Under the pieces are notes generated by a model. It did not search any database, was not told the DNA's origin, and saw nothing but the letters and a program-made list of their open reading frames with translations. Below, in pieces: positions 18,034 through 27,514 of a stretch of 64,000 bases of DNA (the stretch's first letter is position 1; the number at the start of each line of letters is the position of its first letter). Position numbers and translations under genes: made by a program. Origin of the DNA: Methanohalophilus levihalophilus (GTDB lineage: Archaea > Halobacteriota > Methanosarcinia > Methanosarcinales > Methanosarcinaceae); contig NZ_JAGGLK010000001.1 of NCBI RefSeq assembly GCF_017874375.1, forward strand, positions 1-64,000. Direction: 5' to 3'.

Positions 18034-19047
18034 ATGAATCTAGTTGTCTGGATACTGATTTTTCTTTGTTTGGTACAATCTGCTATATTTTCCGGGCTCA
18101 CAATAGGGCTTTTCGGATTAACCCGTTTAAGGCTTGAAACTGAAGCCGAAGCCGGGAATAAGAGTGCAGGAAAAATCCTGAAAATCAGGAAGGATTCAAA
18201 TTTCCTGCTAACCACACTATTGTGGGGTAATGTCAGTGTCAATGTATTGATAGCGCTGCTTACTGATTCCGTTATGACAGGAACTGCAGCATTTATCTTT
18301 TCAGCAGTTTTCATCACCTGTTTCGGGGAAATTGCTCCTCAGGCTTATTTCACAAGAAAGGCTATGAGGGCTGGCGCATATCTTGTTCCACTGGTCAGGT
18401 TTTACCAAGTATTATTTTATCCCGTGGCGAAACCGTCGGCCATGATGCTCGATCACTGGCTTGGAAAGGAGCAGATGACTTATTTCAAGGAAAATTCTTT
18501 CCGTATAATGCTTGAAAAACACATTAAATCTTCGAAAACAGACATCGGAACCCTTGAAGGCATTGGTGCCCTGAATTTCCTTTCAATAGATGACATAAGT
18601 ATTTCCGATGAAGGTTCTATAATAGATCCCCGCAGCATTATTACCTTACCAATCGATAATGGTAGACCTGTTTTCCCGGAAATCGCAAGGGATCCTTCTG
18701 ATCCGTTTCTCAAACGGATTGATATGTCCGGCAAAAAATGGGTCATTATCACAGATCACCTTTTCCAGCCAGTCATGGTTATGGATGCCGATGGTTTTCT
18801 CAGGGCAGTTTTGTATACAGACAAACCATTCTATCCATTTACGTACTGTCATCGCCCAATTGTGATAACTTCTCCGGAAACAAAACTTGATAGTGTAATC
18901 CCCAGACTCAAGGTCTATCCGGTTCATCCCGAAGATGATGTCATCGATATGGATCTACTTCTCTATTGGGGGCCTGATGAAAAGCGCATTATCACAGGTT
19001 CCGATATCCTTGGAAGATTGCTGCGTGGAATCGTTGTGAGGGTTTGA
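18034..19047 (+). CDS. CNNM/DUF21-type membrane protein
   Basis: A 337-residue protein of the CNNM/CorC family. The N-terminal DUF21 transmembrane domain (about residues 1-135) has the motifs FSGLTIGLFGL, LLTTLLWGNVSVNVLI and FGEIAPQAYFTRKA, which match the core of these Mg2+/divalent cation transport proteins. The C-terminal part (about 165-337) is soluble and replaces the usual CBS pair with a divergent sequence I cannot assign. A TTG-start methyltransferase gene begins 1 base after its stop, which suggests co-transcription. Confidence 0.8.
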   Translation: MNLVVWILIFLCLVQSAIFSGLTIGLFGLTRLRLETEAEAGNKSAGKILKIRKDSNFLLTTLLWGNVSVNVLIALLTDSVMTGTAAFIFSAVFITCFGEIAPQAYFTRKAMRAGAYLVPLVRFYQVLFYPVAKPSAMMLDHWLGKEQMTYFKENSFRIMLEKHIKSSKTDIGTLEGIGALNFLSIDDISISDEGSIIDPRSIITLPIDNGRPVFPEIARDPSDPFLKRIDMSGKKWVIITDHLFQPVMVMDADGFLRAVLYTDKPFYPFTYCHRPIVITSPETKLDSVIPRLKVYPVHPEDDVIDMDLLLYWGPDEKRIITGSDILGRLLRGIVVRV

Positions 19048-19048
19048 T

Positions 19049-19720
19049 TTGGTATCCCCTTCCAGAAGAAGAAAAAGGGAACGCAGATTCTGGACAAAAG
19101 TCTCCAGTGGATACGATGAGTGGATTAACAGGGATTTTGCAGATCAATACGAAACATTCAAGCCAAGGGTTGCATCTGCTGTGCTTCCGGAAGATGAAAT
19201 CCTGGAGGTGGGAACCGGTACCGGAGAAATCGCAATTCATCTTGCACCAAAATGCCGGAGCGTGAACGCTGTTGATATTTCACCGGAAATGATTGCGATT
19301 GCAAACAGCAAGAAAATGGAATCCGGGACTGAAAATATCGAATTTAAAGTGGAAGATGCCTACAGTCTTTCTTTTGATGATTGCAGTTTCACGAAAGTGA
19401 TTGCCGTTAATTCCCTGCAGACGATGAAACAGCCATCTGAAGCGATGCTGGAAGGTTACAGGGTTTTAAGAAATTCCGGTGAATTTATCAGCATAACGTA
19501 TTGTTACGGTGATACAGGTCTTTTTGAAAGACTTAAGCTAATGAAATGGGCTTTCCAGTATGGTATTCCCGGCTACTGGAACAATTTCAGGAAAAAGGAT
19601 CTGGTTTCAAAATTCAAGGAAGCTGGATTTGAGATACTTGAAACCGAATGGGTCTGGAAACATCCCCGAGTTCTGTTTCTCAGGTGCAGGAAAAATATCG
19701 GTTGTAATGATTATTCATGA
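19049..19720 (+). CDS. Class I SAM-dependent methyltransferase
   Basis: A 223-residue UbiE/Methyltransf_11-like enzyme. Motif I is LEVGTGTGEIAIHLAP (about residues 50-65), the acidic loop is AVDISPEMIAIA, and motif post-I/II is ALFSLQT-like (VIAVNSLQTMKQPSEA). The N-terminus is basic (SRRRKRERRFWTKVS). The start is TTG 19049 or GTG 19052, directly after the stop of the CNNM gene with a weak GTGAGG upstream. No ATG is available before motif I. The substrate is unknown. The gene converges on corA with a 5-base gap. Confidence 0.8.
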   Translation: MVSPSRRRKRERRFWTKVSSGYDEWINRDFADQYETFKPRVASAVLPEDEILEVGTGTGEIAIHLAPKCRSVNAVDISPEMIAIANSKKMESGTENIEFKVEDAYSLSFDDCSFTKVIAVNSLQTMKQPSEAMLEGYRVLRNSGEFISITYCYGDTGLFERLKLMKWAFQYGIPGYWNNFRKKDLVSKFKEAGFEILETEWVWKHPRVLFLRCRKNIGCNDYS

Positions 19721-19725
19721 AACAT

Positions 19726-20805
19726 TCAAAGCCACTTTTTCTTCCTGAAGTAATATACCATTGCCAGCAGAATTGCAGTCATCACAAACCAGACTGCAGG
19801 GTATCCCCATCTCCATTGAAGTTCCGGCATGTATTCAAAGTTCATGCCGTATATTCCAGCAATAAATGTGAGTGGAATGAATATAGTAGCTATAATTGTC
19901 AAGATCTTCATGACTTCATTCATACGGTTGCTGACGCTGGAAAGATACAGTTCCACCATTCCGGAAAGCATTTCCTTGTAGGTTTCAACAGTATCAATGA
20001 TTTGTATGGTGTGATCATAGAGATCTCTCAGGAAAATAACTGTTTTTTCCTGTATCAGAGGAGAATCCCTTCTCTCTAAATTGCTTATCACTTCCCTCAG
20101 GGGCCAGACGGCTTTTCTCAGGAATATCATCTCTCCTTTGAGGTAATTGATTTCTTCGAGAATTTTTTGGTCTGGATCTCCTATCAGCTCTTTTTCTGTG
20201 TCTTCAAGATATTCTCCCAGCTTCTCAAGCATCAGGAAATAATTGTCTATGATTGCATCCAGCAAGCTGTAGGCAAGGTAGTCAGATCCCATTGTCCTGA
20301 TTCGACCCTTTGATTTTCGAATCCTTTCCCGAAGGGGATTAAACACATCCATTTCGGCTTCCTGGAATGAAATCACGTAGTTTTCCCCCAGTATCAGGCT
20401 GACCTGTTCTGATGTAATGTCATTTTCCTCTTCCTCAAAATAGAGCATTTTCAGGACTATATACATCAGATTCCCAAAATCTTCCATCTTTGGGCGTTGG
20501 TTTGTGTTAAGAATATCCTCAAGAACAAGGGGGTGCAAACCGAAATTTGAACCTATTTTTTCAATAACGTCGATGTTGTCAATACCGATTACATTGATCC
20601 AGGTAATTTCAGGTGTATTTTTGTATGGGTAAAGTTCCTCTACATTTTCGATGATTCGTTCTTCAAATTTTTCCGGACTGTAGTCAATAACAGTAATAAT
20701 AGTCTTATCAGATCGTTTTTCCCCCACTCTCATCAATGTACCAGGGGGGAGACCTGCCTTCTTTGAAACCTTGGACGAATATCTTAACAAAAGGTTCACC
20801 CTCAC
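19726..20805 (-). CDS. corA: CorA-type magnesium/cobalt transporter
   Basis: A 359-residue CorA channel. The N-terminal alpha/beta cytoplasmic domain (about residues 1-200) is followed by a long helix, then two C-terminal TMs (about 296-320 and 333-352). The signature GMN is in FIAGIYGMNFEYMPEL, and the basic RKKKWL tail is typical. It moves Mg2+, and often Co2+ or Ni2+, inward. Its start overlaps the stop of the upstream rubredoxin-flavoenzyme gene by 4 bases, so the two are translationally coupled on the minus strand. Confidence 0.95.
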   Translation of the reverse strand: MRVNLLLRYSSKVSKKAGLPPGTLMRVGEKRSDKTIITVIDYSPEKFEERIIENVEELYPYKNTPEITWINVIGIDNIDVIEKIGSNFGLHPLVLEDILNTNQRPKMEDFGNLMYIVLKMLYFEEEENDITSEQVSLILGENYVISFQEAEMDVFNPLRERIRKSKGRIRTMGSDYLAYSLLDAIIDNYFLMLEKLGEYLEDTEKELIGDPDQKILEEINYLKGEMIFLRKAVWPLREVISNLERRDSPLIQEKTVIFLRDLYDHTIQIIDTVETYKEMLSGMVELYLSSVSNRMNEVMKILTIIATIFIPLTFIAGIYGMNFEYMPELQWRWGYPAVWFVMTAILLAMVYYFRKKKWL

Positions 20806-22004
20806 ATTTTGAATATAATATCTTCATTAATGTCTTCAAGTCTATTGCATGAAGTCATTACCATGGCTTTTTTGAGGTCAGCTTTCATGAAATCAATTAG
20901 TCGCTTTACTCCTTCACTGCCATGGGGAACAGCTTCTCTCACAAGCGGTCTTCCCGCCAGTACAAAATCAGCTCCAAGAGCAAGCATCTTCATAATGTCA
21001 AAACCTGTTCTGATTCCACCGTCAGCCGTGATGACAGCATTTTTTCCGTTTTTCGTGTTTCGTATTGTATTCACAATTCCGGGCAGCACTTCGGCAACAC
21101 CGGGGTTTGCATCCAGCACACGTCCACCGTGATTTGAGATCCCTATTATATCGGCACCTGCTTCAAGAGCAGCCACTGCATCTTCTTCACACATTATGCC
21201 TTTTACCATAAAGGGCAGAGTTGTTGATTTTTTCAATTCCCTGAGGTCTTCAATTGTTTTCCTGTAAACCGGCTTTCCTGCAAGTGTAAAATTCACGGAA
21301 CCTGCGCCATCGAGATCAATTCCTGCTGCAATAGCGCCTGCTTTTTCGGATTGTTTAAGCAGATCAAGCAGGACTTCCTGCGATTGGGGCTTGAAGATAT
21401 TAACTCCGTTTCCGCTATATTCCTTTAAAGCATGAATTCCCGGATGTTCTGTGTATTCTTTCGCAGTATCGCCTGTGAATCCGATGGTTCCTGCTTCCTC
21501 ACATCCTTTCAGGATAAATTTGATGAAATCCTCTTCCTCAATACTTTCAAAATAGCTTAATCCACCCATTGGTGCTCCGAAGAGTGGTATTTCCACTTCC
21601 TTTCCGAAAAAATCAGCTTTTGTAAAAGGTTCGTTGTGTTCTGAAATAAGCCGGGTACGTAGCTTGATTTTTTCCAGTGCCTTGAAATTATTGAGATATG
21701 ATGAACCACTGCCAATTCCCGCAAGTCCAAGAGGTTTTCCGTATTCCTGTACAAGTTCAGGTCTCACCAGTGGGTTATCGGCAGCAATTGTGACAGTGAC
21801 TTTTTTATCATTTCTGGAAGCCTCAGCCTGATCCCTGGTTTCATCAACTGGCCTCAGTTTGTCCTTTGTTGCCCCGCAAACAGGGCACTTCCAGTCATCA
21901 GGAAAATCATCCGGTAATGTTCCCGCTTCAATTCCGGTTTCCGGATCTCCCGTCCTGTCATCGTAGTGATAAATATTGCATACGGTACAATACCATCTTG
22001 TCAT
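20802..22004 (-). CDS. Rubredoxin-fused FMN alpha-hydroxy-acid oxidase family enzyme
   Basis: About 400 residues. Residues 1-50 form a rubredoxin domain with Cys pairs CTVC and CPVCG. The rest is an FMN-binding TIM barrel of the lactate/glycolate oxidase type, with LFGAPMGGLS, the catalytic ISNHGGRVLD segment, and the phosphate-binding end ADGGIRTGFDIMK and LAGRPL. Substrate-binding residues are too divergent to name a substrate. I place the start at ATG 22004 (MTRWYCTVC) because GGGGGA precedes it; an ATG at 22019 is also in frame. The fused rubredoxin probably passes electrons to or from the flavin. It is coupled to corA by a 4-base overlap. Confidence 0.85.
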   Translation of the reverse strand: MTRWYCTVCNIYHYDDRTGDPETGIEAGTLPDDFPDDWKCPVCGATKDKLRPVDETRDQAEASRNDKKVTVTIAADNPLVRPELVQEYGKPLGLAGIGSGSSYLNNFKALEKIKLRTRLISEHNEPFTKADFFGKEVEIPLFGAPMGGLSYFESIEEEDFIKFILKGCEEAGTIGFTGDTAKEYTEHPGIHALKEYSGNGVNIFKPQSQEVLLDLLKQSEKAGAIAAGIDLDGAGSVNFTLAGKPVYRKTIEDLRELKKSTTLPFMVKGIMCEEDAVAALEAGADIIGISNHGGRVLDANPGVAEVLPGIVNTIRNTKNGKNAVITADGGIRTGFDIMKMLALGADFVLAGRPLVREAVPHGSEGVKRLIDFMKADLKKAMVMTSCNRLEDINEDIIFKM

Positions 22005-22155
22005 AATTCCCCCGCTCATTTAAATCTTAGAGAGGCTTTCCAAACCAGAAAGCTGAAAACTTTTATTTAAACTATTTTTTTGTAATATGACTTAAAGCTA
22101 TCCGGGTACACAAACCGATTAATAGAATTGTTTCCAAAACTTACCATGGAATAAA

Positions 22156-23283
22156 ATGGGGTTTTTTATGGAAGGTAATATGCCAAGGGGTCTTGAGAAT
22201 ATAATAGCACTTGAGTCCGAAATTACATTTATTGATGGTGAGCAGGGGATTTTGAAATACAGGGGTCATGATGTCCAGTCGCTCTCTTCACATTCTTATG
22301 ATGAAGTTTCTTATCTTCTCATAAACGGGAGACTGCCGGATAAGTTTGAGCTGGATTCTTATTCGAAAAAGCTTAAACAGGAGCGTGTAATTGGGGACGA
22401 TGCCATTGCAATTCTCAAATTCTGTAATTTCAATATTGAAGCAATGGATGCTTTAAGGACAGCGGTCTCATACATGTCTCATTGTGATCCGGAACTAAAC
22501 GATAATTCTGCGGAAGCAAATGTAAATAAGGGAATACGGATGATAGCCAAATTTCCAACTATGGTAGCCGTATTTTCAAGACAAAGACGGGGTCTTGATG
22601 TGATACAACCTGACCTTTCCCTTTCACATGGTGCAAATTTCCTTTACATGCTCAAAGGTAGCAAACCAACGGATCTGGAATCCAGGGTACTTGAATCGGA
22701 TTTTATCCTGAGCGCTGATCACGAATTGAATCCTTCAGCTTTTACGGCAAGGACAATTGCTTCCACATTGTCTGATATTTACTCATCTGTTATCGGTGGT
22801 CTTTGTGCACTCAAAGGGCCACTGCATGGCGGAGCCCGGATGGCGGTTATGGAAATGATAGATGAGATTGGTTCCCCGGAAAATGCTGAACGATATGTGA
22901 TGGATAAAGTCTCCAACAAGCAAAAACTAATGGGATTCGGGCACAGAGTCTATAAAACATATGATCCAAGGGCAAGGGTTTACAAGCAGCTTGCACGGGA
23001 AATTGCAATTGAGAGTGGAAATATGCTGTGGTTTGATATTGCGGAAAAAATCGAAGAAATTGCTTACCGGGAATTTGTTGAAAACAAAGGCAAACCTATT
23101 TATCCAAACGTTGATTTTTACTCCGCAGTCGTCTATAAATACCTTGATATTCCGCCCAAGCTCGCAACAGCGGTTTTTGCAATTGGCAGGAGTTCGGGGT
23201 GGATAGCGCATTGTCTTGAACAGTATTCAGATAACAGGTTGATACGACCACGTGCAAAATACGTAGGTCCTGATCTTGACTAA
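22156..23283 (+). CDS. gltA: Citrate synthase
   Basis: About 367-375 residues, of the short archaeal/Gram-positive citrate synthase size. It condenses oxaloacetate and acetyl-CoA. The conserved start region is RGLENIIALESEITFIDG. Catalytic and binding motifs are visible: ILSADHELNPSAF (His), GPLHGGAR (His), MGFGHRVYKTYDPRA (His, Arg) and PNVDFYSAVVY (Asp), plus SGWIAHCLEQ near the end. Three in-frame ATGs are possible: 22156, 22168 (after GGGG) and 22180 (after GGAAGGT). A TATA-like TTTATTTAAA lies at 22061-22070. Aconitase follows after 11 bases, so the pair forms the oxidative entry branch to 2-oxoglutarate. Confidence 0.95.
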   Translation: MGFFMEGNMPRGLENIIALESEITFIDGEQGILKYRGHDVQSLSSHSYDEVSYLLINGRLPDKFELDSYSKKLKQERVIGDDAIAILKFCNFNIEAMDALRTAVSYMSHCDPELNDNSAEANVNKGIRMIAKFPTMVAVFSRQRRGLDVIQPDLSLSHGANFLYMLKGSKPTDLESRVLESDFILSADHELNPSAFTARTIASTLSDIYSSVIGGLCALKGPLHGGARMAVMEMIDEIGSPENAERYVMDKVSNKQKLMGFGHRVYKTYDPRARVYKQLAREIAIESGNMLWFDIAEKIEEIAYREFVENKGKPIYPNVDFYSAVVYKYLDIPPKLATAVFAIGRSSGWIAHCLEQYSDNRLIRPRAKYVGPDLD

Positions 23284-23294
23284 TTGCAGGTGTA

Positions 23295-26072
23295 ATGATG
23301 AATAATGATTCCGGCGCCTTTGGAGCCAAAGATACATTCAAACTTAATGAAAAGGAAATTACTATTTACCGTTTGAGCAAACTTGAAGAGGAAGGAGTTT
23401 GTACCGTTTCCTCTTTACCCTATTCAATAAGGGTGTTGCTTGAAAACCTTCTGAGAAATGTTGATGGAAGCGTTGTAACCGAAGATGATGTCAAAAATCT
23501 TGCAGGTTGGGTTGCAGACAATGTTCCAAAAACTGACATCCCTTTTACTCCTTCAAGGGTTATCCTGCAGGATTTTACAGGTGTGCCGGCAGTTGTTGAT
23601 ATTGCAGCAATCAGATCTGCTATGGAACGACTTGGCGGGAACCCCGAGGAAATCAATCCGGTAATCCCGGCAGATCTTGTTATTGATCACTCTATACAGA
23701 CAGACTGCTATGGAAGCTGCAATGCACAGGAATGCAATGAGAAATATGAGTTCCAGAGAAACAGGGAAAGATATGAACTCTTGCACTGGGCACAGAATGC
23801 TTTTGACAACTTCCGCGTTGTACCTCCAGGTAGCGGAATTATTCACCAGGTAAACCTTGAAAACCTCGCAAATGTTGTTCACTTTAAGGAGCAGAACGGT
23901 GAACTTGTAGGTGTTCCTGATACTCTTGTAGGAACCGATTCCCACACTACCATGATCAACGGTCTCGCCGTTCTTGGTTGGGGTGTTGGCGGAATTGAAG
24001 CTGAAGCCGTCATGCTTGGCCAGCCATACTACATGCCGATTCCGGAAGTAGTCGGATTCAAACTATACGGTGAATTGCAGGAAGGCGTAACTGCCACAGA
24101 TCTTGTACTTACCGTAGTTCAGATGCTAAGGGAGCATGGTGTTGTAGGTAAGTTTGTCGAATTCTATGGTCCCGGTTACAGGGAACTTACACTTACAGAC
24201 AGGGCAATTCTCGCAAACATGGGTCCCGAATACGGTGCAACCATGGGATTCTGTCCGGTTGACGATGTTACTCTTGATTACATGCTAATGACAGGCAGAA
24301 GTGCAGAGCATGTGGAAATGGTTAAAGCATACTGCATGGAACAGGGCTTGTTTGCAGCAGCAGATGCACCTGATCCTGAATACTCTTCAACACTTGAGCT
24401 TGATATGGGAACTGTCAGGCCTTCCCTTGCAGGTCCAAAGAGGCCACAGGACAGGATATTGCTCGAGGACATGTCATCCAGTTTCCACCAGACAATGAAA
24501 GATGTTTTTGCCCTGAAAAAAGGTGGGGAATTTGAGGAAGATTCCGAATACAGTCAATGGCTTGAAGAGGGTGGCTACAGTTGCGTGGAAAAAACCCACG
24601 AACACCACAGTGGTATTTCAAAGATGAAATGCGAAGATAACACTTCAGTCCTCTCACATGGTTCAGTGGTCATTGCATCAATTACTTCCTGCACCAATAC
24701 CTCAAACCCTGCGGTTCTTATGGGTGCAGGTTTGGTGGCAAAAAAAGCTGTTGAGCGTGGATTAAAAGTCAAACCGTTTGTGAAAACAAGTCTCGGACCG
24801 GGTTCACGCGTGGTAACCGATTACCTGGAAGCTGCAGGTCTGATGCCATACCTCGAAGCACTGGGCTTCCACCTTGTAGGTTATGGCTGTCTTACATGTA
24901 TCGGAAACAGTGGCCCACTTCATGAATCCATCTCAAAACAGATTGAAGATAAGGAATTGACGGCTGCAGCTGTTCTTAGCGGAAACAGGAATTTCGAAGG
25001 CAGGATAAGCCCTCATGTCAAGGCAAACTATCTCGCATCCCCAATGTTGGTTGTTGCTTTTGCTCTTGCAGGTAACGTTGACGTTGATCTGACTTCCGAG
25101 CCAATTGGATGTGATCCAAACGGACAGCCAGTGTATCTCGAGGAAATCTGGCCAACAAATGATGAGATTGAACAATACATCGCTGATTATGTGAAACCGG
25201 AAATGTTTGAAGCGGAGTATTCCAATGTATTCGAGGGAACCGAACTCTGGAGGGAACTCGATGCTCCAAAGGGTCTGCTTTATGACTGGGATGCAGATTC
25301 CACATACATTCAGGAGCCACCATTCTTCCAGGATTTCCCGCTGGATATCGGGAATATGGGAGATATTAAGGATGCCCGTGCACTTGTATTCGTTGCTGAT
25401 AGTATCACAACAGATCACATCTCTCCTGCAGGTGCGATTCCACCGGAATATCCGGCAGGTAAATACCTGATTTCAAAGGGTGTTCTCAAAGAGAATTTCA
25501 ATTCATACGGTTCCAGAAGAGGAAACCACGAAGTTATGATGCGTGGGACTTTCGGTAACGTTCGCCTCAAAAACAAACTTGTTCCGGGTAAGGAAGGCAC
25601 TTGGACCATTTACTTGCCAGATGGTGAGGAAATGGCAATCTACGACGCATCCATGAAGTACATTGAAAACGATATTCCACTGATAGTTGTTGCAGGTAAG
25701 GAATACGGTACAGGCAGTTCACGTGACTGGGCTGCTAAAGGAACCCAACTCCTGGGTGTTAAAGCTGTAATTGCTGAATCCTATGAGAGAATCCACCGCA
25801 GTAACCTTGTGGGTATGGGTGTTCTCCCATTGCAGTTTAAGGAAGGCGAAAGTGCAGAAACCCTTGACCTGAATGGCAATGAGACTTTCAGTATTCTTGG
25901 CATTCCAAACATGCAGCCAGGTGGGGAATTGCAGGTTGTGGCAAAAGCTGCAGACGGTAACGAGAAAACTTTCAATGCAATTGTAAGACTTAATTCCAAC
26001 ATCGAAGTTGAATACTGCAGGAACGGTGGCATTCTGCACAAGTTCCTGAGGGATAAAGCGAAAGGGGAGTAA
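23295..26072 (+). CDS. acnA: Aconitate hydratase (AcnA type)
   Basis: A 925-residue AcnA/IRP-type aconitase, full length. It isomerises citrate and isocitrate. The three cluster cysteines lie in SCTNTSNP and in GCLTCIGNSGP. Substrate-binding motifs VGTDSHTTMING, SLGPGSRVV, SGNRNFEGR and the C-terminal swivel-domain motif EYGTGSSRDWAAKG are present. The segment between residues ~370 and 450 is acidic and His-containing (THEHHSG), longer than a minimal linker. It is transcribed with citrate synthase and followed by a hairpin terminator. Large AcnA-type aconitase is mainly bacterial, so ancient lateral transfer is plausible. Confidence 0.97.
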   Translation: MMNNDSGAFGAKDTFKLNEKEITIYRLSKLEEEGVCTVSSLPYSIRVLLENLLRNVDGSVVTEDDVKNLAGWVADNVPKTDIPFTPSRVILQDFTGVPAVVDIAAIRSAMERLGGNPEEINPVIPADLVIDHSIQTDCYGSCNAQECNEKYEFQRNRERYELLHWAQNAFDNFRVVPPGSGIIHQVNLENLANVVHFKEQNGELVGVPDTLVGTDSHTTMINGLAVLGWGVGGIEAEAVMLGQPYYMPIPEVVGFKLYGELQEGVTATDLVLTVVQMLREHGVVGKFVEFYGPGYRELTLTDRAILANMGPEYGATMGFCPVDDVTLDYMLMTGRSAEHVEMVKAYCMEQGLFAAADAPDPEYSSTLELDMGTVRPSLAGPKRPQDRILLEDMSSSFHQTMKDVFALKKGGEFEEDSEYSQWLEEGGYSCVEKTHEHHSGISKMKCEDNTSVLSHGSVVIASITSCTNTSNPAVLMGAGLVAKKAVERGLKVKPFVKTSLGPGSRVVTDYLEAAGLMPYLEALGFHLVGYGCLTCIGNSGPLHESISKQIEDKELTAAAVLSGNRNFEGRISPHVKANYLASPMLVVAFALAGNVDVDLTSEPIGCDPNGQPVYLEEIWPTNDEIEQYIADYVKPEMFEAEYSNVFEGTELWRELDAPKGLLYDWDADSTYIQEPPFFQDFPLDIGNMGDIKDARALVFVADSITTDHISPAGAIPPEYPAGKYLISKGVLKENFNSYGSRRGNHEVMMRGTFGNVRLKNKLVPGKEGTWTIYLPDGEEMAIYDASMKYIENDIPLIVVAGKEYGTGSSRDWAAKGTQLLGVKAVIAESYERIHRSNLVGMGVLPLQFKEGESAETLDLNGNETFSILGIPNMQPGGELQVVAKAADGNEKTFNAIVRLNSNIEVEYCRNGGILHKFLRDKAKGE

Positions 26073-26105
26073 CTTCCCTTTTCCAGATTCTTTTTTTTCT
26101 TTTTC
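26061..26105 (+). terminator. Hairpin/T-tract terminator after acnA
   Basis: AAAGGGGAGT (26061-26070), one base, then ACTTCCCTTT (26072-26081) form a long stem with one G-U pair. A T8 tract follows within 26091-26099. Confidence 0.65.
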
Positions 26106-26117
26106 CCTGCCGAAAAT

Positions 26118-26128
26118 TCTTAAATCCT
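26118..26128 (+). promoter_or_regulatory. TATA box for a leaderless transcript
   Basis: A TTCTTAAATCC-like element sits about 27 bases before ATG 26150. No SD precedes the ATG, which suggests a leaderless mRNA. Confidence 0.4.
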
Positions 26129-26149
26129 CTTGACTTCATAGTTTATTCA

Positions 26150-26893
26150 ATGCCCTCTAACAAGGAATTGGTTACAATTCTCCAATCCCGGCTGGAATCA
26201 GTCGCGAAAATCAAGACAAAGGACTGGTGGGAAAAGTACCTGAAATATACCATTGAGTTTCGGGGTGTAAATCTCGCTGTAATCCGGGATGAACTCAAAG
26301 TCTGGTATACTGAACAGGGAATCGATAATCTTTCGTTAGATGATCAGTTGGATCTTGCCCTGTCCTTTTTTGAAGAAGAGTATGCAGAGGATAAGCTTGC
26401 AGGTGTGCTTTTCCTGCAGCTTTACCTCTATGATAGGTTTGAATGGAAGCTCCTGTTTCCAAGGTTTGAGGGGCTTTTTGAGAATAATTACATTTTTGAC
26501 TGGAATGTCAACGACTGGTTTTGTGTCCGGGTTCTAGGTCCTATAATAGAGAAAAATGGAATGGAATGTGCAAAAGCAATTTCCGGATGGCATAGTTCTG
26601 GAAATGTATGGCAGGCAAGATGTTCTCTTGTGGCTTTTGCAAATCTGACCGGCAACGAAGAGTTTCGGACAATGCTTCTGGAATCATGTTCTATCCTGAT
26701 TCAAAGGGAAGAGAGGTTTGCAAAAAAAGCGGTTGGGTGGATTATGAGGGAACTAGCCAAATCCGATGAAAAAGTTGTTGTTGGTTTCATTCAGGAAAAT
26801 GGAAGCTTTTTTTCACGGGAAAGCCTTGAAAATGCAATAAAGTATTTCGATAAGGAAGAAAAGAAATACCTTCGTAAGTTCCGTTCATCCTGA
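26150..26893 (+). CDS. AlkD-like DNA alkylation repair protein
   Basis: A 247-residue all-helical HEAT-repeat protein resembling the AlkD/AlkC DNA alkylation repair family. Features include TKDWWEKYLKYTIEFRGVNL near residues 24-43, DWNVNDWFCVRVLGP around 115-130, and the repeat-like SGNVWQARCSLVAF and RFAKKAVGWIMRELAK. Bacterial AlkD excises bulky alkylated bases without base flipping. The DNA-contacting residues cannot be checked by eye, so enzyme activity is inference. The gene is single and likely leaderless. Confidence 0.75.
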   Translation: MPSNKELVTILQSRLESVAKIKTKDWWEKYLKYTIEFRGVNLAVIRDELKVWYTEQGIDNLSLDDQLDLALSFFEEEYAEDKLAGVLFLQLYLYDRFEWKLLFPRFEGLFENNYIFDWNVNDWFCVRVLGPIIEKNGMECAKAISGWHSSGNVWQARCSLVAFANLTGNEEFRTMLLESCSILIQREERFAKKAVGWIMRELAKSDEKVVVGFIQENGSFFSRESLENAIKYFDKEEKKYLRKFRSS

Positions 26894-27024
26894 GACTCTT
26901 ATCAGGAAAGTCAATATATGAAGATACTACAATAAATTGTTTCAGTAAGCTGGCCTGCCGTGATTCAAAATAGTTATTAAGATTGCAGAGTATTATTTAC
27001 ATACCTATTTAGGAAGGGGTCGAT

Positions 27025-27462
27025 ATGAAGAAAACAATATTGATGTTAGCAATAGTCTTAGTTGCTTTCCTTGCAATCGGATGTACGCAAGATGGTGGGG
27101 AAACACCGGTAGTTGAAGAAGAAGCTCCGGCTGAAGAGACGCCTGAAGATGCTACGGAAGAATTGCCGGTTGATGATACTGAAACCACAGAGGATGAAGA
27201 AGAGCCTGCTGGTGTGGTTGTTGAAGTGGCAATAGAAGACTTTAAATTCGTACCTGAGTCCGTCACAATTACAACCGGGGACACTGTGATGTGGACAAAC
27301 TTTGATTCTGCTCCACATACGGCAACAGGTAATGAAGGTGAATTTGATTCAGGTACTCTCCAAACAGATGAATCATTCAGTTTCACATTCGAGGAAGCTG
27401 GTTCATTTGACTATATTTGCACCATTCATCCGAGCATGGAAGGTGTAGTGATAGTAGAATAA
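27025..27462 (+). CDS. Cupredoxin-domain lipoprotein
   Basis: A 145-residue secreted copper protein. The signal ends at a lipobox-like LAIGC (Cys ~20). An acidic Glu/Thr/Pro linker of about 40 residues follows, then a plastocyanin/azurin fold (about 65-145). Type 1 copper ligands are visible: His in SAPHTA, then Cys, His and Met in YICTIHPSMEG. It probably carries electrons at the cell surface or binds copper. The linker is long and strongly acidic, which fits a salt-adapted cell surface. GGAAGGGG lies 7-10 bases before the start. Confidence 0.9.
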   Translation: MKKTILMLAIVLVAFLAIGCTQDGGETPVVEEEAPAEETPEDATEELPVDDTETTEDEEEPAGVVVEVAIEDFKFVPESVTITTGDTVMWTNFDSAPHTATGNEGEFDSGTLQTDESFSFTFEEAGSFDYICTIHPSMEGVVIVE

Positions 27463-27484
27463 GATCAGATTTTTGTTTAATCAA

Positions 27485-27503
27485 GGGCTGATATTTCCAG
27501 CCC
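27485..27503. terminator. Hairpin between convergent genes
   Basis: GGGCTG (27485-27490), loop ATATTTC, then CAGCCC (27498-27503) sits between the stops of the cupredoxin and rubredoxin-GltS genes. It may end both transcripts. Confidence 0.5.
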
Positions 27504-27514
27504 CTGAACTCATT

